64,000 nucleotides of DNA, taken from assembly GCF_028743495.1 (NCBI RefSeq), contig NZ_CP117968.1; one strand, given 5' to 3'. The position numbers and the translations under genes were made by a program. Shown here in pieces: positions 50,546 to 60,079 of the stretch. A model generated the notes under the pieces. It saw only the letters and a list, made by a program, of their open reading frames with translations, had not been told where the DNA came from and did no database searches. This stretch comes from Allobacillus halotolerans (GTDB taxonomy: Bacteria; Bacillota; Bacilli; Bacillales; Alkalibacillaceae). The number at the start of each line of letters is the position of its first letter. Positions within the stretch are counted from its first letter, which is position 1.

Positions 50546-51694
50546 TTAGTTTAACTTCTTTGTAAACTTGTCGACCATTATGGCGATTGCACCGTCACCA
50601 GTAACGTTTGCAGCTGTACCGAAACTGTCTTGCGCCATGTACAACGCAATCATTAGACCTAGTGCTGTTTCGCCAAATCCTAGCATGCTACCAAGTAATC
50701 CTAAAGCAGCCATAACCGCTCCACCTGGCACACCCGGTGCAGCAATCATAATGATTCCTAGCATCATAATAAATGGAAGCATTGTAGCGAAGCTTGGTAG
50801 AGAAAGCCCTTCAGTCAACATCATAACCGCGACGGAGCATGTAACGATTGTAATTGTACTACCTGCTAAGTGAATCGTTGCACTTAATGGGACCGCTGAG
50901 TCCGCTACTCCATCAACGACATTGTTTTGCTTTGATTGTCTTACAGTTACTGGAATCGTTGCCGCACTAGACATTGTTCCTAACCCGGTAAAGTAAGCTG
51001 GTAACATCGTCTTTAACGCACGGAATGGATTTCTTCCAGTAATCCCTCCAGCAACTACATACAAAATCAATATCCAAATCCAATGAACGATAACTGCCAT
51101 GATGAGGACGACTCCGAATGTCTGAAGCGTTCTGAACACCGCCCCATCGGCAGCTAGCTCACCAAAAATACTCGCGATGTAAAACGGTAAGAGCGGAATG
51201 ATAATTTTCCAGATCAACCGCTCGACAATTTCTTTACCTTCGTCAAAAAACGCTCTAATTGTTGGAGTATGTATGCGCGTAATTCCTATACCGAAAACAA
51301 AAGCCAATACAAGCGCTGTCATGACTCCCATAATTGGATCAATTGTCAACTCAAAGAATGGTTCAAAGCCAGCAGTCTCTTCAGCACTTCCTCCACCTTC
51401 ATTCACAAGCATCGGGATAATAATAATTGCAATAAAAAATGCCAGTGTACCCGCTAGAACTGTTGATGAATATGCAATCGCGGAAGTCACGCCGAGCATC
51501 TTCCCCGATTCCTTCCCAAAGCTCGCTAGTCCACTAATAATGAAAAAAACGATAATCAACGGAATTGTAAATCCTAAAAATTGGCCAAAAATTTCTTTAA
51601 ATGTAACGATGATACGAATTAGAAATTCAGGAGCAACCAAGCCTACAGCAATTCCCAAAATCACTCCAATTAGTAATTTTACTATTAACTTCAC
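50546..51694 (-). CDS. Dicarboxylate/amino acid:cation symporter
   Basis: A DAACS-family (GltP/DctA-like) transporter of 382 aa with about eight helices and two re-entrant loops. The serine-rich hairpin is TGLGTMSSAATIPVTVRQSK and the later hairpin AAPGVPGGAVMAALG; the substrate segment MIALYMAQDSFGTAANVTGDG is present. The final TM8 motif has NVTGD, typical of serine/threonine (SstT-like) or dicarboxylate carriers. GTG start after GGGGA. Sodium-driven uptake of glutamate, serine or dicarboxylates is likely. Confidence 0.87.
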   Translation of the reverse strand: MKLIVKLLIGVILGIAVGLVAPEFLIRIIVTFKEIFGQFLGFTIPLIIVFFIISGLASFGKESGKMLGVTSAIAYSSTVLAGTLAFFIAIIIIPMLVNEGGGSAEETAGFEPFFELTIDPIMGVMTALVLAFVFGIGITRIHTPTIRAFFDEGKEIVERLIWKIIIPLLPFYIASIFGELAADGAVFRTLQTFGVVLIMAVIVHWIWILILYVVAGGITGRNPFRALKTMLPAYFTGLGTMSSAATIPVTVRQSKQNNVVDGVADSAVPLSATIHLAGSTITIVTCSVAVMMLTEGLSLPSFATMLPFIMMLGIIMIAAPGVPGGAVMAALGLLGSMLGFGETALGLMIALYMAQDSFGTAANVTGDGAIAIMVDKFTKKLN

Positions 51695-51837
51695 GTGAAT
51701 TCCCCGTTTCCATTTTTGACGTAGTATAGCATTGAAACAAAATCACGACAAGAATAAATTCGTATACCTTCATTAATTTTGCTTTTAATATAAGTATAAT
51801 CTGCTATTGTATCATGTTATGTTTCAGAATATAAAAA

Positions 51838-51883
51838 AAGAAGCCAGGAAATATTCATTGTGACATTAGTTTCCTGGCTTCTT
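51838..51883 (-). terminator. Terminator after the betaine-binding protein gene
   Basis: AGAAGCCAGGAAA and TTTCCTGGCTTCT arms, perfect. Confidence 0.85.
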
Positions 51884-51901
51884 TATGAATTTTCTATTCT
51901 A

Positions 51902-52813
51902 TTATTTTTTAGGTTCTAAGTCTTCAATCGAGTCAATATCCATGTAAGTCGGTACACCTAAACCTATTTTCGCACCTTCTAGGTTCTTCCCTAAATCTTC
52001 ATATTCGCCTTCATATTTTTCGTAGAAATCCCTGTGCGTTTGCGGCATCCAAGGAGCTAAAGAAGCATCTGCGTCTCCAGCAGATACAGCTTGGAAAACG
52101 ATTTGTGGATCAACGGGTGTCAATGTTACATTAAACCCTTTAGATTCCAAGGCAATTTTAGCGACATGGGCAGATGCACGTTCAGAATCCCATGGAGTCA
52201 ACGCTAACTCAATATCCTGACCATCAACAGAGTCTACACCTTCAGACCAGCTATCGACTGTTTCTTGGTTTTCGTCAACCCAATCTTGTGCTGCTTCTTC
52301 AAAGTCTTTTTCTTGAGCTGCTAGCATGATCGATTCCATATCGTCTACTTCCCAGAAGAAATTATCAAGAATTTCATACGCTTCAGGCATGTCTTCTTTT
52401 AACCCTTTACGAGCAATTGTAGTGATATATTCTTCCCCACCGTAGACACCTTTTGGATCATCAATATATTTAATGTCATACTTTGCGAACATATAATGCG
52501 GGTTCCAAGCTGCTACAATAATTTCTTCTTCATTATCAAGCGCTTCACCTAGTTCCGTCAACATGGCTGCTGTAGAGGATTCTTCATGTGTCCAACCCTC
52601 AAGGTTGTCATACTCTTCCAACGCCTTATTTGTCGCCTGGGAAATTCCAGCGCCAGGCTCAATCCCAGTGATGGTGTACTCAACTTCTTCACCAACATTC
52701 ACATCGCCATTTGATTCACTTTCCGCACTACTTTCATCTGCATCTTCTCCACCACAAGCAACTAATGCCAATGATAATCCAGCAACAATTCCTAATTTTT
52801 TCAGTTTCATCAT
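51902..52813 (-). CDS. Glycine betaine-binding lipoprotein (OpuAC-like)
   Basis: A compatible-solute receptor (303 aa). The lipobox ALVACGG is followed by an acidic linker, then the two lobes in the permuted order known for OpuAC proteins: the lobe with GIEPGAGISQATNKALEEY and AWNPHYMFAKYDIKYIDDP first, and the lobe with ALTPWDSERASAHVAKIAL and LAPWMPQTHRDFYEKY second. The Trp residues are likely the aromatic cage. No ATPase or permease gene is adjacent, so it probably supplies an OpuA system encoded elsewhere. Confidence 0.92.
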   Translation of the reverse strand: MMKLKKLGIVAGLSLALVACGGEDADESSAESESNGDVNVGEEVEYTITGIEPGAGISQATNKALEEYDNLEGWTHEESSTAAMLTELGEALDNEEEIIVAAWNPHYMFAKYDIKYIDDPKGVYGGEEYITTIARKGLKEDMPEAYEILDNFFWEVDDMESIMLAAQEKDFEEAAQDWVDENQETVDSWSEGVDSVDGQDIELALTPWDSERASAHVAKIALESKGFNVTLTPVDPQIVFQAVSAGDADASLAPWMPQTHRDFYEKYEGEYEDLGKNLEGAKIGLGVPTYMDIDSIEDLEPKK

Positions 52814-53222
52814 AATAAACTATTTCTTCCTTTCTTATTTAAATTCTTTTTGAGATTTTAAGTATATTAAAAGAGATCGATCAAAACCCTCCTTAATCTT
52901 TATCTCTACCCACCCTTTAATGTTACAGTGTTTTAATTTTCTAAACAATTCGCATTTTCGGGGTTTATTCAGCAAATGAGCTACTAACCTGTTAGATACA
53001 CATCTTATTCTGAAATAATAAAAGATAGCGTTGAAATCATCTAAATAGCTACTGAATAGTCTCGGTGCTTTAGCAGACTAACTTAATAAATCAGAGAAAT
53101 CAGTAGAAAACCTTGTAATAATGAGATGGCTATAAATAGAACCTTTTGTGCTGATTCTCCGTCTTTCCAGCGATTTTAATAATAAGGGTCCAGAAAAAAC
53201 ACGCCTTCTTAAACACATAAAA
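52814..53222. other. Gap upstream of the betaine-binding gene
   Basis: No gene or repeat is supported. It lies between opuAC and the decayed second copy. Confidence 0.4.
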
Positions 53223-53260
53223 TAACACCCTACCATTTACTTTTTCATGGTAGGGTGCTA
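53223..53260 (-). terminator. Terminator of the decayed betaine-binding gene
   Basis: TAACACCCTACCAT and ATGGTAGGGTGCTA arms with T run on the minus strand. Confidence 0.75.
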
Positions 53261-53293
53261 TTTTCGATATTTTGAACTAGATTATAATAGATA

Positions 53294-53404
53294 TTATTCA
53301 GTAGGTTTAAGTTTTTCAACCGATTCAATTTCCATTTAAGATGGTACGACCAGATCGACTCTAGTGCCTTCCAAATTCGGTCCTAGGTCTTCGAGTTTTT
53401 TTCA
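53294..53404 (-). pseudogene. C-terminal remnant of a second OpuAC gene
   Basis: The minus strand reads KKLEDLGPNLEGTRVDLVVP, S, stop, then MEIESVEKLKPTE, stop. This aligns with the end of the intact protein (YEDLGKNLEGAKIGLGVPTY and DIDSIEDLEPKK). An in-frame stop replaces the Tyr codon and the rest of the gene is missing. Its terminator survives at 53223-53260. Confidence 0.85.
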
Positions 53405-53417
53405 CCATTTGAATCAT

Positions 53418-54056
53418 TTACAGTAAGAAACGAACCTTTTCTAATACGAGCTCGCTTAATTGTTTATGACCGTTTTCATTTAAGTGCATGTAATCAACTT
53501 GGTTCATGGTGATCGATTTACTAGCATCCAAGAAAGATAGATTCGTATCATCCAAAAACGCTTTCAAGTGACCTGGTAACTCCCTCGATTTCACGTCACA
53601 ATTGAAACCCATCGACTTCCGGACCTCAGTCTTTTGATAGTCTGAACCGATTACTGGTGGGGCAATGACTAATACTTGAGTTGATTTGTTGTAAATTTCC
53701 TTGTGTGCGTGTTGAGCCTTTTTAGCCAGTCTAGTAATACCTTGAGCAATATTGTGAGCCGTCAGTCCAAACCGTTCTTTCGTATCATTCGTTCCTAACA
53801 TAATGATGACCAATTCTACAGGTGCATGGCTCTTTATACAAGGAACGATATAATCCATTCCGTTCATTCCTTCTAGTAAGGGATCGTCCATGACACTTGT
53901 CCGACCAGGAAGCCCTTCTTCGATAATTTGATATTCATCACCTAATTTTTCTTGTAAAAGGCAAGGCCATCTGACTTCTTCCGGAAATCTTCTCATTGTT
54001 TCTGCATTTAATCCCCAAGTATTCGAATCTCCAAAACAAACGATCCGTTTTCTCAT
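53418..54056 (-). CDS. SGNH/GDSL hydrolase
   Basis: A serine esterase of the SGNH fold (212 aa). Block I FGDSNTWG carries the nucleophile Ser, block III has GTND, and block V DYMHLNENGH gives Asp and His. ATG 54056 is chosen at the start of the fold; the ribosome binding site is only fair. It lies downstream of the sialic-acid operon on the same strand, beyond the nanK terminator and a repeat array, so it may remove O-acetyl groups from sialic acids. That role is inference. Confidence 0.82.
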   Translation of the reverse strand: MRKRIVCFGDSNTWGLNAETMRRFPEEVRWPCLLQEKLGDEYQIIEEGLPGRTSVMDDPLLEGMNGMDYIVPCIKSHAPVELVIIMLGTNDTKERFGLTAHNIAQGITRLAKKAQHAHKEIYNKSTQVLVIAPPVIGSDYQKTEVRKSMGFNCDVKSRELPGHLKAFLDDTNLSFLDASKSITMNQVDYMHLNENGHKQLSELVLEKVRFLL

Positions 54057-54084
54057 AAATAACGGTACCACCTTATCTTGATAT

Positions 54085-54390
54085 TTTTTGATATGCACCC
54101 GAAGCGTGATTATATGTCCCTTATTTTATCTTATATGGGTTTAAATTCGGAATTTATGTAACCTATTTGGCATGATATGTGACTTCTTTTTGGTGATATG
54201 CACCCCCATAAAAGATATATGCGCCCTGGCATGAATATTCCCGAGAAAGATGACTATATGCACCCAAATTACAGTTATATGAGCCAGATCCTCTCGATAT
54301 GCACCCTCAACTGAACTTTATGCGACCTATTCGGAAACTTATGGGACCAAATAAAATAAATATGCGCCCAAAACCGAATTAAATGCGCCC
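54085..54390. repeat. 21-bp periodic array (ATGnnCC family)
   Basis: ATGCACCC, ATGTCCC, ATGCGCCC, ATGAGCC, ATGCGACC and ATGGGACC recur at close to 21-bp spacing, mostly preceded by (G/T)AT or TTT. Units between motifs are poorly conserved. The start overlaps the 5' leader of the SGNH gene. Confidence 0.85.
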
Positions 54391-54417
54391 AAAACAAGTA
54401 TGGTTATTGGATAAAAC

Positions 54418-54447
54418 AAAAATCACTACATTATGCAGTGATTTTTG
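54418..54447 (-). terminator. Terminator after nanK
   Basis: Arms AAAAATCACT and AGTGATTTTT, with CA/TG extension. Confidence 0.8.
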
Positions 54448-54455
54448 AGTCGTGC

Positions 54456-55379
54456 TTATATTTCCTTCATATATTGCAATAATTGATAGACAGCACCTTG
54501 TAAGTTGGCGTCGTTTCCGTTTTGAGCAAGTTTAATCGTTAAGGATTTCTCAAAAGATACCATAATACGATTGTTTACTCGCTGTTCCAGTTTCTCCAGC
54601 AAATAATCTCCTTGCTCCGAAACGCCTCCACCGATGACAACCATGGGTGGATTGAAGATATGTACCAACGTTTTGATTCCTAAGGCAACATCATCTACCC
54701 AGCGGTTAATGACAGACTCTGCTAACTTGTCCTCATTTTTGGCTCGCCAAAACAAATCCGGTAAAGAATCATAGTCTTCGATGATGTTCCGTGCCCGCTT
54801 ACTTAAAGCTTGACTGGAAGCGTATCGTTCATAACATCCTTCATCTCCGCACGTGCATGGCTCTCCTCCTGGATAAAGGTTCATATGACCAAATTCACCA
54901 GCAGAATAAGCAGCTCCATCATAAATCTCTCCATTAATCACAATCGCACCGCCAATGCCTGTGCCAAGTGTCATGCAAAGAAATTGATCAACCTGCTTTG
55001 CTGCACCTTTCCAATACTCCCCAACAGCTGCACAGTTGACGTCATTATCCACTGTGACAGGTAAACCGAATTCAGATTCTAATTCCTGTTTGATATTCAA
55101 ACCTGTATAGCCTGGAAGCGAATCAGTCGCATAAATGACTGTTCCTTCCTTACGATTGATTTGTCCAGCAGTACTGACAGCTATACCAGAAAGTTTATGA
55201 TCGGCTTGCAATTCCCACACAAGATTTTTCACTTGATTAAGGATTGCTTGGCCGCCGCCTTTTACGTCCGTTGGAATCTTTGCCTTCTTTAAAATCTTGC
55301 CATGATCATCCAAGACACCGTATTTGATACTTGTTCCGCCTATATCAATTGCTCCTGCTAACACGTTGCCTTCCTCCAT
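54456..55379 (-). CDS. nanK: ROK-family kinase, probable N-acetylmannosamine kinase
   Basis: A ROK sugar kinase (307 aa). It has the ATP-binding AGAIDIGGTSIKYGVLDD, the catalytic region TVDNDVNCAAVGEYWKG, TLGTGIGGAIV and the zinc motif CTCGDEGCYERYAS. The operon with nanA and nanE points to phosphorylation of N-acetylmannosamine, the product of sialic acid cleavage. It follows siaM by 16 bp and ends the operon. A glucokinase-like role is the alternative from sequence alone. Confidence 0.85.
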   Translation of the reverse strand: MEEGNVLAGAIDIGGTSIKYGVLDDHGKILKKAKIPTDVKGGGQAILNQVKNLVWELQADHKLSGIAVSTAGQINRKEGTVIYATDSLPGYTGLNIKQELESEFGLPVTVDNDVNCAAVGEYWKGAAKQVDQFLCMTLGTGIGGAIVINGEIYDGAAYSAGEFGHMNLYPGGEPCTCGDEGCYERYASSQALSKRARNIIEDYDSLPDLFWRAKNEDKLAESVINRWVDDVALGIKTLVHIFNPPMVVIGGGVSEQGDYLLEKLEQRVNNRIMVSFEKSLTIKLAQNGNDANLQGAVYQLLQYMKEI

Positions 55380-55395
55380 TCATTTTCTATTATTA

Positions 55396-56673
55396 CTATC
55401 TTAAGATGTCGACGAGGAATGTTGAGATTCCAGGGAGAAAGACGAGTAATAACATAACGACAACGATTGGTATAAGAAATGGTAGGACACCTCGGTACAT
55501 GGTTCCAACCGGTATATTACCAACCCTTGATACGACGAATAATGCCATTCCCATAGGAGGCGTCAAAATACCGATCATTAAGTTTAGAATGACGAACGCA
55601 CCGAAAAAGATCGGATCGATTCCAACACTCGTGACGACCGGAATCAATACTGGTACAACAAGAACCAGCAATGCCAACGCATCGATAAACGTTCCTAATA
55701 TAATCAAGAGTAAACTGATCAATAATAATAAGAAAATCGGTTCCTCGGTAATTCCTAGAAATGTGTCAGCTACTTTAATCGCCACACGCTCTCTTGCTAC
55801 GAATTGACCGAAAAATTCAATCGCCGCAAGCATAAGGATGACGACACCTGTCATTTTAAACGATTCAACAAAGTTTTCGTATGCCTTTTTCAATGTCAGT
55901 TCTTTATAAATAAAGAAACCAAGGAACATGGCATACACCGTACTGACAACAGCAGCTTCAGTCGGTGTGAAAAACCCCGAGAAAATACCTACGATGATAA
56001 TTAAAGGTGTAAGCAATGCCCAGAACGCTTCCAAGAAACGTTTCCAGATTATTTTTAAATTCGCACGTTCAAGAACTTTGTAACCGCGTTTTTTCGCCAT
56101 AACAAATGTCGTCACGAATAAAGCAATGGCGATTAAAAGACCTGGAACCAACCCGGCAATGAACATCGATGCAACTGACACGTTAGCGATGGCTGCATAA
56201 ATGATCATGTTCAAACTTGGTGGAATAATTCCACTTAAAATGGAAGTCGCTGCCGTCAAGCCACCATTAAAATCATCATGGTAACCCGCTTTACGCATGG
56301 TGCGAATTTCCAATTGGCCAAGGCCACCTGCATCTGCCAATGAAGAACCTGACATTCCTGAGAACATTAAACTAGCTGTAATGTTCACGTGTCCGACTCC
56401 ACCCGGAATATGTCCGACCAAAGCTAATGCAAAGTTGAAGATTCGATCGGTAATTCCTGAAGCATTCATCAATGTACCCGTCAATATAAAGAAAGGTATA
56501 GCTAATAATGTGAAATTATTAATCCCATCAATCAATTGAGCGGCAGAGGCAAAAATGAGGTTCCAGTCACCTAAGGCAAAGTAGGCAAGCGCAGCAATGA
56601 GTAACGTAAAACCGACAGGAATTCCGATGAAGAGCAACAGAATCCATATGATAAAAATAATCGCAATCTCCAT
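55396..56673 (-). CDS. siaM: Sialic acid TRAP transporter large permease
   Basis: A DctM-type large TRAP permease (425 aa, about 12 helices) with IGIPVGFTLLI, ASGITDRIFNFALALVGHIPGGVGHV and GTFIDALALLVLVVPVLIPV. It abuts siaQ (stop and ATG adjacent). Substrate assignment rests on the surrounding nan genes. Confidence 0.92.
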   Translation of the reverse strand: MEIAIIFIIWILLLFIGIPVGFTLLIAALAYFALGDWNLIFASAAQLIDGINNFTLLAIPFFILTGTLMNASGITDRIFNFALALVGHIPGGVGHVNITASLMFSGMSGSSLADAGGLGQLEIRTMRKAGYHDDFNGGLTAATSILSGIIPPSLNMIIYAAIANVSVASMFIAGLVPGLLIAIALFVTTFVMAKKRGYKVLERANLKIIWKRFLEAFWALLTPLIIIVGIFSGFFTPTEAAVVSTVYAMFLGFFIYKELTLKKAYENFVESFKMTGVVILMLAAIEFFGQFVARERVAIKVADTFLGITEEPIFLLLLISLLLIILGTFIDALALLVLVVPVLIPVVTSVGIDPIFFGAFVILNLMIGILTPPMGMALFVVSRVGNIPVGTMYRGVLPFLIPIVVVMLLLVFLPGISTFLVDILR

Positions 56674-57150
56674 CTATTCCACCTCCGCTGCTTTACTTTG
56701 ACGCCATTCTTTAATCAATCGCTCAATTAAACGAAAGATCATTAATCCAGTTAGAATTGGTAGAGCCGCATACATATACACATACGAAATCTGTAAGGTT
56801 ACCATTTCTAAATGTTCTTGTCTTTCGACGACCGTAAAACTTATATAAAACACCGTAATCAGTGCAGCCAAAATCAATAATTGGTTGAATAAATAAACCC
56901 ATTTTTGAATTTTAGCAGGTAACTTATTTACGAAAACATCAATTGCCACGTGACCTTTATCTTTAATTCCAGCTACAATGCCTAAATATCCTGCGTAAAT
57001 AAAAAGAAGTTTACTCAATTCCTCTGACCACACCAAGGGAACACCGACCCCTTGGCGTGACAGAGTTTGAGCAACTAAAACAATTAACATGATTAGAAAT
57101 AGGGCACTGCCGATTATTTCTTCTAAGTTGTCATAAATTTTCTTTAACAT
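56674..57150 (-). CDS. siaQ: Sialic acid TRAP transporter small permease
   Basis: A DctQ-type subunit (158 aa, four helices) with GVPLVWSEELSKLLFIYAGYLG and KDKGHVAIDVFV. It is not fused to SiaM, unlike the Haemophilus SiaQM protein. Confidence 0.9.
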   Translation of the reverse strand: MLKKIYDNLEEIIGSALFLIMLIVLVAQTLSRQGVGVPLVWSEELSKLLFIYAGYLGIVAGIKDKGHVAIDVFVNKLPAKIQKWVYLFNQLLILAALITVFYISFTVVERQEHLEMVTLQISYVYMYAALPILTGLMIFRLIERLIKEWRQSKAAEVE

Positions 57151-57175
57151 GAATAATCACCTTCATGGTTTATGT

Positions 57176-58264
57176 TTATTCCGCTGCCCCTTGAATAACT
57201 TCCATATATTTCTCTGCATCTTCACCGATATCTTCATAGTAGCTAGGGTAAGCTTCAGAAACAGCTTCTCTGAACTCATCTAAGTCCGGCTCAGTAATCG
57301 TTACGCCTTCTTCTTCAAAGAAGGAGATTAATTCATCTTCCTGTGTTTGGAATAACTCCGTATGATGATCTGTTGCTGCATCAATTCCTTCTTCTAAAAT
57401 TGTGCGAAGATCTTCAGGAAGATCTTGATAGGTCTTTTCACTTACCACATACGTGTTGTCATTAACAACGTGATTCGTTAACGCAATATAATCTTGAACT
57501 TCATGGAAACTCTGTGCTTCAATTGTTGGAAGCGGGTTTTCCTGTCCATCTACCTGACCGGTTTGTAGTGCTAAGTAAACTTCACCGAAAGCCATTGGTG
57601 TAGGGTTTGCACCTGTGTATTCAGCATAGTCAAGCAATGTTTGTGCTTCTGGTACACGAAGGCTCATACCTTCCATGTCAGCAAGTTCCTCAATTGGAGA
57701 GTTGGAAGATGTTACACGCGTTCCGTTGTAAGCACTATCAATAACACGCATACCATGTTCTTCAACTAACTCAGCACGTAGTTCTTCACCGAATTCAGTG
57801 TTGTATACAACGTTTTTAATGTGATCGAAATCCTCAATTACATAAGGCATTGCCAATAGTTCTGCACGTGGGATCCACTCACCGAAACGTCCCATCTCTG
57901 CAAGCGTAATATCTAGCGTTCCATCCTGCAATTGGCCAAGCATAGACAGGTCATTACCTAATTGCGCATCTGGGAAGATGGTTACCGTCAAACGGCCATC
58001 ACTTTCTTTTTCAACATAATCCGCTAAAAACTCAGCAGCTTTGTACTCATTTGCCTGTGTGTTTGGCTGCATACCGAATTCCAACTCATACGATTCACCG
58101 GATGCTTCACTGCTTTCACCATCTTCACTGCTGCTTTCACTACTACTTTCTTCCCCATTCTCTTCGCCTTCGCTCCCTGAAGAAGAATCTTCATCACTAC
58201 CTCCACAAGCTGCAATAACCAACAATAAAGCTAAACTTAAGAAAAATAACAAACTTTTTTTCAT
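57176..58264 (-). CDS. siaP: Sialic acid TRAP substrate-binding lipoprotein
   Basis: The TRAP receptor (362 aa). The lipobox IAACGG is followed by an unusually long acidic Ser/Glu linker (about residues 20-58), then a DctP domain. The ligand-binding Arg lies in MSLRVPEAQTLLDY and is followed by NPTPMAFGEVYLALQTGQVDGQENPLPT. It lies between nanE and siaQM, so N-acetylneuraminate is the likely ligand. Confidence 0.9.
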   Translation of the reverse strand: MKKSLLFFLSLALLLVIAACGGSDEDSSSGSEGEENGEESSSESSSEDGESSEASGESYELEFGMQPNTQANEYKAAEFLADYVEKESDGRLTVTIFPDAQLGNDLSMLGQLQDGTLDITLAEMGRFGEWIPRAELLAMPYVIEDFDHIKNVVYNTEFGEELRAELVEEHGMRVIDSAYNGTRVTSSNSPIEELADMEGMSLRVPEAQTLLDYAEYTGANPTPMAFGEVYLALQTGQVDGQENPLPTIEAQSFHEVQDYIALTNHVVNDNTYVVSEKTYQDLPEDLRTILEEGIDAATDHHTELFQTQEDELISFFEEEGVTITEPDLDEFREAVSEAYPSYYEDIGEDAEKYMEVIQGAAE

Positions 58265-58279
58265 AATTTTTCTTCCTCC

Positions 58280-58948
58280 CTATTTAGTTTCCACTTCATT
58301 CATTTTTTGAGAAAACTTCTCCGTGATTACTTGCGGTCGCGTGATGGCACTGCCGACGACCACCTTATAAGCACCTAGTTCCAACGCCTTTTTCGCTTTC
58401 TCTGGAGTATCTATGTTTCCTTCTGCAATGACAGGTACGTTAACCGCTTTCAATGTTTCTTCTAAAACCTCAAGCGGAACATCCCCTTGTGTATACGGTG
58501 TGTAACCGACTAATGTCGTAGCAACAATATCAACACCAAGCTTTTCGGCATGCACTGCTTCTTCAACTGTCGAAACATCTGCCATGAACTTTTGGTTTGG
58601 AAACTTTTCTTTCACTTCACGAAAGAATTGATCAAAGCTTTTGTTGTGTGGGCGAATTCGATTTGTAGCGTCAAACGCAATAACTTCGACGCCTTCTGTC
58701 GCTAACTCTTCTACTTCTTTTAACGTTGCGGTGATCCGAACTTCATTGTCCCCATAATCTCTCTTGATAATCCCGATAATCGGTAGATCAACCTCTTGTT
58801 TGATTGCTTGAATATCTGCGACTGTATTGGCACGAATACCACTCGCTCCACCTTGATAGGCCGCCAATGCCATTTTGGACATAATCAGCGAACTATGAAG
58901 CGGTTCTTCTTCTAAAGCTTGACAAGATACAATTAATTTTTTGCTCAT
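58280..58948 (-). CDS. nanE: N-acetylmannosamine-6-phosphate 2-epimerase
   Basis: A TIM-barrel epimerase (222 aa) that converts ManNAc-6-P to GlcNAc-6-P. It has SCQALEEEPLHSS, GGASGIRANTVADIQ, IGIIKRDYG, FMADVSTVEEAVHAEKLG and VPVIAEGNIDTPEKA, all typical of NanE. ATG 58948 follows GGGAG. It lies between nanA and siaP. Confidence 0.93.
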   Translation of the reverse strand: MSKKLIVSCQALEEEPLHSSLIMSKMALAAYQGGASGIRANTVADIQAIKQEVDLPIIGIIKRDYGDNEVRITATLKEVEELATEGVEVIAFDATNRIRPHNKSFDQFFREVKEKFPNQKFMADVSTVEEAVHAEKLGVDIVATTLVGYTPYTQGDVPLEVLEETLKAVNVPVIAEGNIDTPEKAKKALELGAYKVVVGSAITRPQVITEKFSQKMNEVETK

Positions 58949-58973
58949 CAACTTATACTCCCACTAAGATGAT

Positions 58974-59849
58974 TTATTTCCCTGAAGCTAAGATGTCAAC
59001 GATCTCTGTTGCTTGTCGTTTTTCATCATCCGTTAATTCTTTGAAAGGGAACTTCATAAAGCCAGCGTCGACTCCTTGTTCTTTCAGTACATGTTTGAGT
59101 GTCTGATAAACGCCGATGTTTTCCATTTTAGCGATTACTTGATTCATTTCTAGCTGTAAGCTTTGCGCTTTTTTAAGATCTGAATTTTGAATCGCATCAA
59201 ATAACGCTTTCGCTTGTTTCCCAAGTAAACTGTAAGTACTGCCGATTGCTCCATCTGCTCCAGAAATAATGAATTGAAGCAGCATGTCGTCTGCACCGCC
59301 GAAGAACACTTTATCCGGATACAGTTCTTTCAACTTCGTGAGTCTAGAAAGGTTTGTGTCGGAATATTTGACGCCAATGACATTTGGAATGGCCAATAAC
59401 TCACCATAGTCATCGATTGTCATTTGTGTTCCAGTTAGCACCGGAATGGAATAAACAATCATTGGATGATTCGTTTCTTCTGTGATCCGTTGATAGTAAG
59501 ACTTGATTTCTTCAAAACTGAACTTGTAATAGTAAGGGGTAATCGCTGACAATGCGTCATATCCAAGTTCCTTGGCTTCGTTACCCAATCTGATCGCTTC
59601 TTCTATGTTTAATGAACCGATCTGGCCAATCAGCGTTACGGCATCTCCAGCTTCATCTTTGACGATTTTAAGCAGTTCTTTTCTCATGGTTTCATCCATT
59701 AAGAAACTTTCTCCTGTTGAACCGCCGATATATAAGCCGTCGACTTTCATTACGTCAATATTCTGCCGAACCACCTCCCGCAATCCTTTTTCGTTAAGGG
59801 TTCCATCTTCATTGAATGGTGTAATCAAAGCTGTCATGATCCCTTTCAT
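58974..59849 (-). CDS. nanA: N-acetylneuraminate lyase
   Basis: A DHDPS/NAL-family aldolase (291 aa) that splits sialic acid into ManNAc and pyruvate. The GSTGE carboxylate loop is at residues 43-47, the catalytic Tyr at 133 (YSIPVLTG) and the Schiff-base Lys at 161 (GVKYSD). It is first in the leftward nan operon, with a strong promoter. Dihydrodipicolinate synthase is excluded by the nanE/nanK context rather than by sequence alone. Confidence 0.92.
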   Translation of the reverse strand: MKGIMTALITPFNEDGTLNEKGLREVVRQNIDVMKVDGLYIGGSTGESFLMDETMRKELLKIVKDEAGDAVTLIGQIGSLNIEEAIRLGNEAKELGYDALSAITPYYYKFSFEEIKSYYQRITEETNHPMIVYSIPVLTGTQMTIDDYGELLAIPNVIGVKYSDTNLSRLTKLKELYPDKVFFGGADDMLLQFIISGADGAIGSTYSLLGKQAKALFDAIQNSDLKKAQSLQLEMNQVIAKMENIGVYQTLKHVLKEQGVDAGFMKFPFKELTDDEKRQATEIVDILASGK

Positions 59850-59910
59850 ACTATACCTCCATCCAGCAACATTTTTAAGAATGCGCTTTCATTCTTGATG
59901 ATTTATGTGT

Positions 59911-59940
59911 ATCATACCAAATATGAAAGAGTATTGTCAA
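59911..59940 (-). promoter_or_regulatory. Promoter of the nan operon
   Basis: -35 TTGACA (59935-59940), 18-bp spacer, extended -10 TGG-TATGAT (59911-59916). Confidence 0.75.
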
Positions 59941-59955
59941 TAAAATTTGAAAAAG

Positions 59956-59970
59956 TGGAGTTTAACTCCA
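59956..59970. promoter_or_regulatory. Palindrome between nanA and rpiR
   Basis: TGGAGTTTAACTCCA, perfect 7-bp arms around one T, between the divergent promoters and upstream of the nanA -35 box. It is a good candidate for the RpiR binding site. A -10 TATAAT for rpiR lies at 59999-60004. Confidence 0.6.
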
Positions 59971-60079
59971 AAATGCAAATTTTTTAGACAATTTATAGTA
60001 TAATTTCAACTATTCAGCTTCATTCGAATCTGCAAAAATGAATATATTTAAGCCAACTCGACAAAAAAGGAGGATTTTC

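Noticed and set aside
51902..52813. Apparent lobe swap in the betaine-binding protein
   Set aside because: The permuted lobe order is known for OpuAC-type receptors and is not a new rearrangement.
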